Shown here: in pieces, positions 34,568 through 41,712 of the stretch
Position numbering within the stretch: the stretch's first letter is position 1
Layout: every line of letters starts with the position of its first letter
Assembly (NCBI RefSeq): GCF_015160875.1
Contig: NZ_CP063374.1
Span: 5,025,501 to 5,089,500 of the forward strand
Source of the DNA: Streptomyces chromofuscus
GTDB lineage: Bacteria > Actinomycetota > Actinomycetes > Streptomycetales > Streptomycetaceae
DNA length: 64,000 bases
Reading direction: 5' to 3'
The notes under the pieces: model-generated
What the model was told of the DNA's origin: nothing
Seen by the model: only the letters and a program-made list of their open reading frames with translations
Database searches by the model: none
Program-made: the position numbers and the translations under genes

Positions 34568-35388
34568 GTCCCGTCCCCCTCCGGCGACAACCGCATCGTC
34601 GCCTAAGAGTGTCGTTGCGCGAGCCCGCGATGGCGAGAGGGCGGCGATCACCGGACGGTGGAGATGTGGTGGCCACCGACGGGGCGGCCATGGACGTCTG
34701 CGGTGGGGCCGGGTGGCTTCTCTTCGGCGGGGAAGGTGGAGCCGGCGGCGGCGGCGAGGCGGGGTAAGACGGGGTCTGTGGCGGAGCGGCCGTCGCGGTG
34801 TCCGGCGAGGTGAGGTGGTGGTCTGGGGCGCGGCGAGGTGCGGCCTGGGGGCGGAGCGGCCGTCGTGGTGTCCGGTGAGGTGAGGCGGTGGTCTGGGGCG
34901 CGGCGAGGTGCGGTCTTCGGCGGCGGGAGGTGGGGTCCGCCGGCGGGGCGGCCGTCGTGGCTCGGTGAGGTGAGGCGGTGGTCTGTGGTGGCGGGAGACG
35001 GGGTCTGTGGCGGGTGGCCGTCGTGGTGTCCGGTGAGGTGAGGCGGTGGTCTGGGGCGCGGCGAGGTGCGGTCTTCGGCGGCGGGAGGTGGGGTCCGCCG
35101 GCGGAGCGGCCGTCATGGCTCGGTGAGGTGAGGCCGTGGTTTCTTCTTCGCCGGGGGCAAGGCGGCGTCTGCGGGGCGGCCGTGGTGCCTACCGGCGAGG
35201 CGGCCGGGGCTGCCGCGCGGCTGTGGCGACCGTCGCGGGCTCGGCGGGGGCCGGCCGGTGGTCTCCGGCGGGGCTGCCGTGGTGGTTTGTGGCCGCGCCC
35301 GGGATCGGGGCGGTCTCCGGTCCGGTCGCCCTCGTCCGCCCCGGCCGGTCGTTTCGGTGGTGCCCGCGCGGTCGGGCAGGATGGAGGT
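34568..35388. other. 821-bp intergenic region with minisatellite
   Basis: Gap between the divergent STAND gene and the thioredoxin-domain gene. About half is G-rich tandem repeat DNA (34789-35142), and weaker copies of the same units can be seen up to about 35300. Open frames exist on both strands but repeat periods are not multiples of three, so they are unlikely to be coding. Confidence 0.6.
34789..35142. repeat. 158-bp higher-order tandem repeat
   Basis: A 34-36 bp core (GCCGTCGTGGTGTCCGGTGA, then GGTGAGGCGGTGGTCT) occurs five times, starting at 34789, 34859, 34951, 35017 and 35109. The spacing is 70, 92, 66 and 92. Copies 2-3 and 4-5 form a 158-bp unit: 34859-34984 and 35017-35142 differ at only about 4 of 126 positions. 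Recent duplication by recombination or slippage is the simplest explanation. Confidence 0.85.
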
Positions 35389-37419
35389 ATGCCGAACCGA
35401 CTGGCGCACGAGACGTCCCCGTACCTGCTGCAGCACGCCGACAACCCTGTCGACTGGTGGCCCTGGTCGCCGCAGGCGTTCGAGGAAGCGCGACGGCGTG
35501 ACGTCCCGGTGCACCTGAGCGTCGGCTATTCGAGCTGTCACTGGTGCCATGTTCTTGCCAAGGAAAGCTTCGAGGACCAGGCCACCGCCGACCACCTCAA
35601 CGAGCACTTCGTCAACATCAAGGTCGACCGCGAGGAGCGCCCCGACGTCGACGCCGTCTACATGGAGGCCGTGCAGGCGGCCACCGGGCAGGGCGGCTGG
35701 CCCATGACGGTGTTCCTCACGCCTCAGGCCGAGCCGTTCTACTTCGGCACCTACTTCCCGCCGGCCCCCCGGCACGGGATGCCCTCCTTCCGGCAGGTCC
35801 TGGAGGGCGTCAGCCACGCCTGGCAGGACCGCCGCGCGGAGGTCACCGACGTGGCCGGGAAGATCGCGCGGGACCTGGCGGGACGGGAGTTCGGCTTCGG
35901 CGGGTCCGAGGCGCCCGGCGAGCAGGAACTGGCGCAGGCGCTGCTCGGCCTGACCCGGGAGTACGACCCGCAGCGCGGCGGCTTCGGCGGGGCGCCGAAG
36001 TTCCCGCCGTCCATGGTCATGGAGTTCCTGCTGCGCCACCACGCCCGGACGGGCGCCGAGGGTGCGCTGCAGATGGCGCGGGACACGTGCGAGCGGATGG
36101 CCCGCGGCGGCATCTACGACCAGCTCGGCGGCGGATTCGCGCGGTATTCCGTCGACCGCGACTGGGTGGTGCCGCACTTCGAGAAGATGCTGTACGACAA
36201 CGCCCTGCTCTGCCGGGTGTACGCGCACCTCTGGCGGGCCACGGGCTCCGAGCTCGCCCGGCGGGTCGCGCTGGAGACCGCCGACTTCATGGTCGCCGAA
36301 CTCCGCACCGAGCAGGGCGGTTTCGCCTCCGCCCTCGACGCCGACAGCGACGACGGGACGGGCAGGCACGTCGAGGGGGCGTACTACGTCTGGACCCCTG
36401 CGCAGCTCCGTGACGTCCTCGGCGACGACGCCGAACTCGCCGCCCAGTACTTCGGCGTGACCGAGGAGGGCACCTTCGAGGAAGGCGCCTCCGTCCTGCA
36501 ACTGCCGCAGACGGACGGCGTGTTCGACGCCGAGACGGTCGAGTCCGTCAAGCGGCGGCTGCGCGCGGCGCGTACCGGACGGCCCGCGCCGGGACGGGAC
36601 GACAAGGTCGTGGCCGCCTGGAACGGTCTCGCGATCGCCGCCCTGGCCGAGACCGGCGCCTACTTCGACCGCCCGGACCTGGTGGAGGCCGCCCTCGCCG
36701 CCGCCGACCTGCTCGTCCGCGTCCACCTCGACGACCACGCCCGCCTGGCCCGGACCAGCAAGGACGGCCGGGTCGGCGCCAACGCCGGCGTCCTGGAGGA
36801 CTACGCCGACGTCGCCGAGGGCTTCCTGGCGCTCGCGTCCGTGACCGGTGAGGGCACCTGGCTGGAATTCGCCGGGCTGTTGCTCGACCACGTCCTCGTG
36901 CGGTTCACGGACGAGGAGACGGGCGCCCTGTTCGACACGGCCGCCGACGCCGAGAAGCTGATCCGCCGCCCGCAGGACCCCACCGACAACGCCGCGCCGT
37001 CCGGCTGGAGCGCCGCCGCGGGCGCCCTGCTGAGCTATGCCGCCCAGACCGGCGCCGAGCCCCACCGCACCGCCGCCGAGCGGGCGTTGGGCGTGGTGAA
37101 GACGCTCGGGCCGCGCGTGCCGCGGTTCATCGGCTGGGGGCTCGCGGTCGCCGAGGCCCGGCTGGACGGTCCGCGCGAGGTCGCCGTCGTGGGTCCCGCA
37201 CTCGATGACGCAGCGACAAGGAGCTTGCACCGCACGGCACTTCTGGGCACCGCCCCGGGCGCGGTGGTCGCGTACGGCGTCCCGGGCGCCGAGGAGTTCC
37301 CGCTCCTCGCCGACCGCCCGCTGACCGGCGGTGAACCGACGGCGTACGTCTGCCGTAACTTCACGTGTGACGTCCCGACGACCGACCCGGAGCGGCTGCG
37401 GGCGGCGCTGAACGCCTGA
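35389..37419 (+). CDS. thioredoxin-domain protein, YyaL/SPATA20 family
   Basis: 676 residues. Residues about 1-160 are a thioredoxin-like domain with the family N-terminus (MPNRLAHETSPYLLQHADNP, here as MPNRLAHETSPYLL) and a CHWCH redox motif; the remainder is an alpha/alpha barrel like that of GlcNAc 2-epimerases (GGIYDQLGGGFARYS, EKMLYDNALL). The family is widespread in bacteria and animals; its biochemical role is not settled. Start ATG 35389 is taken from the family N-terminus; GGAGG is too close (1-2 bases) to be an ideal ribosome site. The chain is full length. Confidence 0.93.
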   Translation: MPNRLAHETSPYLLQHADNPVDWWPWSPQAFEEARRRDVPVHLSVGYSSCHWCHVLAKESFEDQATADHLNEHFVNIKVDREERPDVDAVYMEAVQAATGQGGWPMTVFLTPQAEPFYFGTYFPPAPRHGMPSFRQVLEGVSHAWQDRRAEVTDVAGKIARDLAGREFGFGGSEAPGEQELAQALLGLTREYDPQRGGFGGAPKFPPSMVMEFLLRHHARTGAEGALQMARDTCERMARGGIYDQLGGGFARYSVDRDWVVPHFEKMLYDNALLCRVYAHLWRATGSELARRVALETADFMVAELRTEQGGFASALDADSDDGTGRHVEGAYYVWTPAQLRDVLGDDAELAAQYFGVTEEGTFEEGASVLQLPQTDGVFDAETVESVKRRLRAARTGRPAPGRDDKVVAAWNGLAIAALAETGAYFDRPDLVEAALAAADLLVRVHLDDHARLARTSKDGRVGANAGVLEDYADVAEGFLALASVTGEGTWLEFAGLLLDHVLVRFTDEETGALFDTAADAEKLIRRPQDPTDNAAPSGWSAAAGALLSYAAQTGAEPHRTAAERALGVVKTLGPRVPRFIGWGLAVAEARLDGPREVAVVGPALDDAATRSLHRTALLGTAPGAVVAYGVPGAEEFPLLADRPLTGGEPTAYVCRNFTCDVPTTDPERLRAALNA

Positions 37420-37437
37420 TCGGACACCGAACGCGAC

Positions 37438-37510
37438 TGCGCAATTGCGCACGTGTTCGGACACGTCCCCCTAGACGCCGGACCATTCCGAAACAAGCTA
37501 TTTATCGGAA
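37438..37510. promoter_or_regulatory. palindrome cluster upstream of the glycan gene cluster
   Basis: Three inverted repeats in 73 bases: TGCGCAATTGCGCA (37438-37451, perfect 14-bp palindrome), ACGTGT-TCGG-ACACGT (37451-37466) and TTCCGA-N13-TCGGAA (37486-37510). The region is AT-rich for this genome. They may be operators of the glycosyltransferase operon; the first two could also end transcription of the thioredoxin-domain gene. Confidence 0.5.
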
Positions 37511-37613
37511 CAGCTACCGCGCTTCACAGTTCCCCCCTACTCTCTCCACAGTGCCGAGGCGGACGCACAGCTCCGTCGCGGCTGGGGGGATTTCAAAGAT
37601 CTGGGGGGATCTT

Positions 37614-38876
37614 TTGCTGACGTCTGTCTTCATAGCCGTCGTTTCGCTCGTCTTGTTCTGGATGGCGGCTTTCACCCTGTGGTGGCAGATGCACGCGTGG
37701 CGCACGCCCGAAGTGCTGGCCTCCACCCGCTTCAGCCGGCCGGACGGCGCGGAGCATCTGTCGTTCTCGCTGCTGCTTCCGGCGCGGCACGAGCAGGCGG
37801 TGCTGGACCACACCATCCAGCGGCTGCTGGAGTCCACGCACACCGACTTCGAGATCATCGTCATCGTCGGGCACGACGACCCGGAGACCACCGAGGTCGC
37901 CCGGCGGGCGGAGGCCCGCGACCCGCGCGTGCGGGTCGTCGTCGACACCCACAAGAAGAAGAACAAGCCGAAGGCGATGAACACGGCGCTGCCGCACTGC
38001 CGCGGCGACGTCGTCGGGGTCTTCGACGCCGAGGACCAGGTGCACCCCGAGCTGCTCGCGCACGTCGACCACGCCTTCCGCTCCACCGGCGCGGACGTCG
38101 TCCAGGGCGGGGTGCAGCTGATCAACTTCCACTCCAGCTGGTACAGCCTGCGCAACTGCCTGGAGTACTTCTTCTGGTTCCGCTCCCGGCTCCACCTGCA
38201 CGCGCAGAAGGGCTTCATCCCGCTCGGCGGCAACACCGTGTTCGTCCGCACCGAGGTGCTGCGCGAGGCCGACGGCTGGGACCCCAACTGCCTCGCCGAG
38301 GACTGCGACCTGGGCGTGCGCCTGTCCAGCGTCGGCAAGAAGGTCGTCGTCGCCTACGACTCCGACATGGTCACCCGCGAGGAGACCCCGGGCAGCCTGA
38401 TGTCCCTGCTGAAGCAGCGCACCCGCTGGAACCAGGGCTTCCTCCAGGTCTACCGCAAGCGTGACTGGAAGCAGCTGCCCGGCTTCCGTCAGCGGCTGCT
38501 CGCCCGCTACACCCTCATGACGCCGTACCTTCAGGCGATCTCCGGCGTCGTCATCCCGCTCAACGTGGCCATCGCGCTCTTCCTCGACGTACCGGTCGGC
38601 GTCGCCTTCATCACCTTCCTGCCGGCCGTGACCGCGCTCGTGACCTTCGTTTTCGAGGTCGTCGGGCTGCACGACTTCGGCAAGCAGTACGGGCTCCGGG
38701 TCCGCCTGGTGCACTACCTGAAGCTGATCATCGGCGGGCCCTTCTACCAGGTGCTGCTCGCCGGGGCCGCTGTCCGCGCAGTGTGGCGCGAGCAACGCGG
38801 CCGCAACGACTGGGAGTTGACCAGCCACGTCGGCGCACATCTCGCGCACGTGAACCGAGAGGACGTTCCTGCGTGA
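37614..38876 (+). CDS. processive family 2 glycosyltransferase, membrane
   Basis: 420 residues. One N-terminal membrane helix (about 3-25), a GT2 catalytic domain (about 55-290), and three or four C-terminal helices (about 305-375). The processive D,D,D,QxxRW set is complete: DTHKKKNKPKAMN, DAED (from D138), AEDCDLG and QRTRW (268-272), as in cellulose, chitin, hyaluronan and poly-GlcNAc synthases. It lacks a PilZ domain. TTG 37614 is chosen for its GGGGGG site five bases upstream; GTG 37551 in the same frame adds 21 residues. First gene of a coupled four-gene operon; the polymer is unknown. Confidence 0.9.
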   Translation: MLTSVFIAVVSLVLFWMAAFTLWWQMHAWRTPEVLASTRFSRPDGAEHLSFSLLLPARHEQAVLDHTIQRLLESTHTDFEIIVIVGHDDPETTEVARRAEARDPRVRVVVDTHKKKNKPKAMNTALPHCRGDVVGVFDAEDQVHPELLAHVDHAFRSTGADVVQGGVQLINFHSSWYSLRNCLEYFFWFRSRLHLHAQKGFIPLGGNTVFVRTEVLREADGWDPNCLAEDCDLGVRLSSVGKKVVVAYDSDMVTREETPGSLMSLLKQRTRWNQGFLQVYRKRDWKQLPGFRQRLLARYTLMTPYLQAISGVVIPLNVAIALFLDVPVGVAFITFLPAVTALVTFVFEVVGLHDFGKQYGLRVRLVHYLKLIIGGPFYQVLLAGAAVRAVWREQRGRNDWELTSHVGAHLAHVNREDVPA

Positions 38877-40522
38877 CCTCCACACTTCCCGCGGCGACCG
38901 GAGTCAAGGTCCCCGCGCAGCGGACAGCTGCGCCCAGAACCGGTACGACAAACCGGACGACGCCGCCCAAGAGACTCCGTTCCTCCCGTCCCGACCTCAT
39001 CCTGTGCGGCCTGCTGCTCGTGGCGATCCTCGTCGTGCAGGGCTGGAACATCGCCGACTACCCGACCCTCAGCGACGACGAGGGCACCTACCTCGCGCAG
39101 GCCTGGGCCGTGCAGGAGGGCCGGGGCCTCGCCCACTACACCTACTGGTACGACCACCCGCCGTTCGGCTGGATCCAGATCGCCGTGCTGACCTGGATCC
39201 CCGCGTACTTCGCGCCCGAGTCGATGACCGTCGGCTCGATGCGCGTCATGATGCTGCTGATCAGCGCGATCAGCGCCGTCCTCGTGTACGTCCTCGCGCG
39301 CCGGCTGTCGCTGCCGCGCTGGGCGGCCGGGCTCGCCATGGCGCTGTTCGGGCTCTCCCCGCTGTCGGTGGTCCTCCAGCGCGAGATCTTCCTGGACAAC
39401 ATCGCGGTGATGTGGACGCTGCTCGCGTTCACCCTCGCCGCCTCCCCGAGCCGTCACCTGTGGCACCACTTCGGGGCGGGCATGGCGGCCGCGGCCGCGG
39501 TGCTCACCAAGGAGACGATGCTGCTCGTGCTCCCGGCCGTGCTGGTGACCATGTGGCGGCACAGCCACCGCGACACCCGCAAGTTCGCCATCACCGGCGC
39601 GATCACCGCGTGTGCGCTGCTGGGCATCTCGTACCCCCTCTTCGCGCTGCTGAAGGGCGAGTTGCTGCCGGGCAGCGGGCACGTCTCGCTGTGGGACGGC
39701 ATCGTCTACCAGATGAGCCGCCCCGGCTCCGGCTTCATCCTCGAACCCGGCACCGGCTCGTACGGCGTGCTCCAGTCCTGGCTGTACTACGACCGGGTGC
39801 TGCCCCTGGGCGGACTCGCCGGGGCGCTGCTGCTCGTCCTCACCTGGCGCTGGTCGGTGACCGCGCGGGCGCTCGCCGGGCCGGCGCTCGCCGTGGCGAT
39901 CCTCGCCGGGATGGCGCTGCGGCCGGGCTATCTGCCCGCCATGTACATCATCCAGGCGCTGCCGTTCCTCGCCCTGGTGCTCGCCGGGGGCACGGCCTCC
40001 GTCGCCCACGCCGTGCTGCGGCGGCGGCGCCGGACGGGCGAGGGCAGATTCCTGACCGGCGGGCGGTACGCGCTCGCAGCGGTCCTGGCGCTCGCCGCGG
40101 GCGCGTACGTCGTACCGCGCTGGTACGACGGCGACCGCACCGCCATGACCGCCGACGCCAACGCCCCCTACCGGGCCGCCTCCACGTGGCTGGCCGCCGA
40201 GGTGGAGGACCCGGAGGACACCCGGGTCCTGGTCGACGACGCCCTGTGGCTGGACCTCGTGCACCAGGGCTTCGAGCCCGGGCTCGGCGTCATCTGGTTC
40301 TACAAGGCCGACCTCGACCCGGCCGTGACCAAGACCATGCCGAACGGCTGGCGTGACCTCGACTACGTGGTGGCGTCGCCGACGGTACGACGGGACGCGG
40401 TCGACCTGCCGAACGTCAAGGCCGCGATGGAGCACTCGACGCCGGTCGCCGTGTTCGGCGCCGGGGAGGACCGGATCGAGATCCGGCAGATTCAGAGCGC
40501 CGGGACAGGAGGCGGCCGATGA
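38873..40522 (+). CDS. GT39/ArnT-like membrane glycosyltransferase
   Basis: 549 residues with about ten membrane helices. A Pro/Thr-rich N-terminus precedes helix 1 (about 42-60), followed by the acidic loop YPTLSDDEGTY with D68, D69 and E70, the catalytic signature of polyprenyl-phosphate-sugar-dependent GT-C enzymes (PMT and ArnT families). A soluble domain of about 110 residues follows the last helix (from about 435). It probably transfers a sugar from a lipid carrier on the outer face of the membrane to a glycan or protein. GTG 38873 overlaps the stop of the preceding gene (GTGA), and its own stop overlaps the next gene. Confidence 0.88.
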   Translation: MTSTLPAATGVKVPAQRTAAPRTGTTNRTTPPKRLRSSRPDLILCGLLLVAILVVQGWNIADYPTLSDDEGTYLAQAWAVQEGRGLAHYTYWYDHPPFGWIQIAVLTWIPAYFAPESMTVGSMRVMMLLISAISAVLVYVLARRLSLPRWAAGLAMALFGLSPLSVVLQREIFLDNIAVMWTLLAFTLAASPSRHLWHHFGAGMAAAAAVLTKETMLLVLPAVLVTMWRHSHRDTRKFAITGAITACALLGISYPLFALLKGELLPGSGHVSLWDGIVYQMSRPGSGFILEPGTGSYGVLQSWLYYDRVLPLGGLAGALLLVLTWRWSVTARALAGPALAVAILAGMALRPGYLPAMYIIQALPFLALVLAGGTASVAHAVLRRRRRTGEGRFLTGGRYALAAVLALAAGAYVVPRWYDGDRTAMTADANAPYRAASTWLAAEVEDPEDTRVLVDDALWLDLVHQGFEPGLGVIWFYKADLDPAVTKTMPNGWRDLDYVVASPTVRRDAVDLPNVKAAMEHSTPVAVFGAGEDRIEIRQIQSAGTGGGR

Positions 40523-41712
40523 GCCAGGAGTCCGTGGTCCCCGGCGAGCTGGGCGATCCGGCGGCGTACGCCGCCGACGTGCCCGAGCCGGGCGCCGTCA
40601 CCATCGTCGTACCGACCTTCAACGAGTCCGCCAACGTCCGGCAACTGCTGCACCAGATCACCGAGTCGGTGCCGTCCAGGCTGCCGTGCGAGGTCGTCTT
40701 CGTCGACGACTCCACCGACGACACCCCGGAGGTGATCCAGCAGGCCGCCCAGGACTGCCCCTTTCCGGTGACCGTTCTGCACCGCGAGGAGCCCGTCGGA
40801 GGGCTCGGCGGCGCGGTCGTCGAGGGCATGAAGGCGGCCGGGTCGGACTGGATCGTCGTCATGGACGGCGACTGCCAGCACCCGCCCTCGCTGGTGCCGG
40901 AGCTGGTCGCCACGGGGGAACGGGCGAACGCCGGGCTGGTCGTCGCGTCCCGCTACATCAAGGGCGGCAGCCGCGCCGGACTCGCCGGCAGCTACCGCGT
41001 CGCCGTCTCGCGCGGCGCGACCTGGCTGACCAAGTCGCTGTTCCCGCGCCAGCTGCACGGCATCAGCGACCCGATGAGCGGCTTCTTCGCCATCCGCCGC
41101 AGCGCGGTCACCGCCGAGATCCTCCAGCCGCTCGGCTACAAGATCCTCCTCGAACTCGCGGTGCGCAGCCGCCCCCGCGAGGTCACCGAAGTCCCGTTCG
41201 TCTTCCAGGACCGGTTCGCCGGTGAGTCCAAGTCGACCGCGCAGGAGGGCTTCCGATTCCTGCGCCACCTGGTCGGGCTGCGCACCGCCTCGCCGATGGC
41301 CCGCATGATCGTCTTCGGGCTGATCGGCGTGACCGGCTTCCTGCCCAACCTGCTCGGCCTGTGGGCCCTCACCGGCGTCGGCATGCACTACCTCCCCGCC
41401 GAGATCCTCGCCAACCAGCTCGGCGTCGCCTGGAACTTCCTGCTCATCGAGCGGCTGCTGTTCCGCGACCGGCGCCGGCACCGGGCCTGGTGGGACCGGC
41501 TCGGGCGGTTCGCGCTGCTCGCCAACGCCGACCTGCTGCTGCGCATCCCGCTGATCGCGCTGCTGGTCGGCGCGTTCGGGATGGCCGTGCTGCCCGCCAC
41601 CGCGCTCGCGCTGGTGACGACGTTCGTCCTGCGCTTCCTCGGTACCGAAGCGCTGGTCTATCTGCCGCGCAGGCAACTGGGCGGCAGCCGCCATGCAAGG
41701 AGAGCCGCGTGA
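40519..41712 (+). CDS. polyprenyl-phosphate glycosyltransferase fused to GtrA domain
   Basis: 397 residues. An N-terminal DPM1-like GT2 domain (about 25-265) with IVVPTFNESANV, DD in FVDDSTDDT, and the DxD motif MDGDCQH (D116, D118); then a C-terminal GtrA-type domain (about 270-390) with four membrane helices. It should attach a sugar to polyprenyl phosphate on the inside and help flip the product, thereby supplying the donor for the GT39-like enzyme encoded just upstream. ATG 40519 overlaps the upstream stop (ATGA), and the stop overlaps the oxidase GTG. Confidence 0.9.
   Translation: MSQESVVPGELGDPAAYAADVPEPGAVTIVVPTFNESANVRQLLHQITESVPSRLPCEVVFVDDSTDDTPEVIQQAAQDCPFPVTVLHREEPVGGLGGAVVEGMKAAGSDWIVVMDGDCQHPPSLVPELVATGERANAGLVVASRYIKGGSRAGLAGSYRVAVSRGATWLTKSLFPRQLHGISDPMSGFFAIRRSAVTAEILQPLGYKILLELAVRSRPREVTEVPFVFQDRFAGESKSTAQEGFRFLRHLVGLRTASPMARMIVFGLIGVTGFLPNLLGLWALTGVGMHYLPAEILANQLGVAWNFLLIERLLFRDRRRHRAWWDRLGRFALLANADLLLRIPLIALLVGAFGMAVLPATALALVTTFVLRFLGTEALVYLPRRQLGGSRHARRAA

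Noticed and set aside
34568..35116. Upstream extension of the STAND protein through the minisatellite
   Set aside because: The frame reads as Pro/Arg/His repeats, repeat periods are not multiples of three, and a strong ribosome site precedes ATG 34567.
34859..35142. CRISPR array
   Set aside because: Repeat units are direct and adjacent with related sequence between cores, not unique spacers, and no cas genes are near.
37501..37545. GGAAC at 37507 as an ECF sigma factor -35 box
   Set aside because: No matching -10 at 16-17 bases; TACTCT at 37539 has no good -35 partner.
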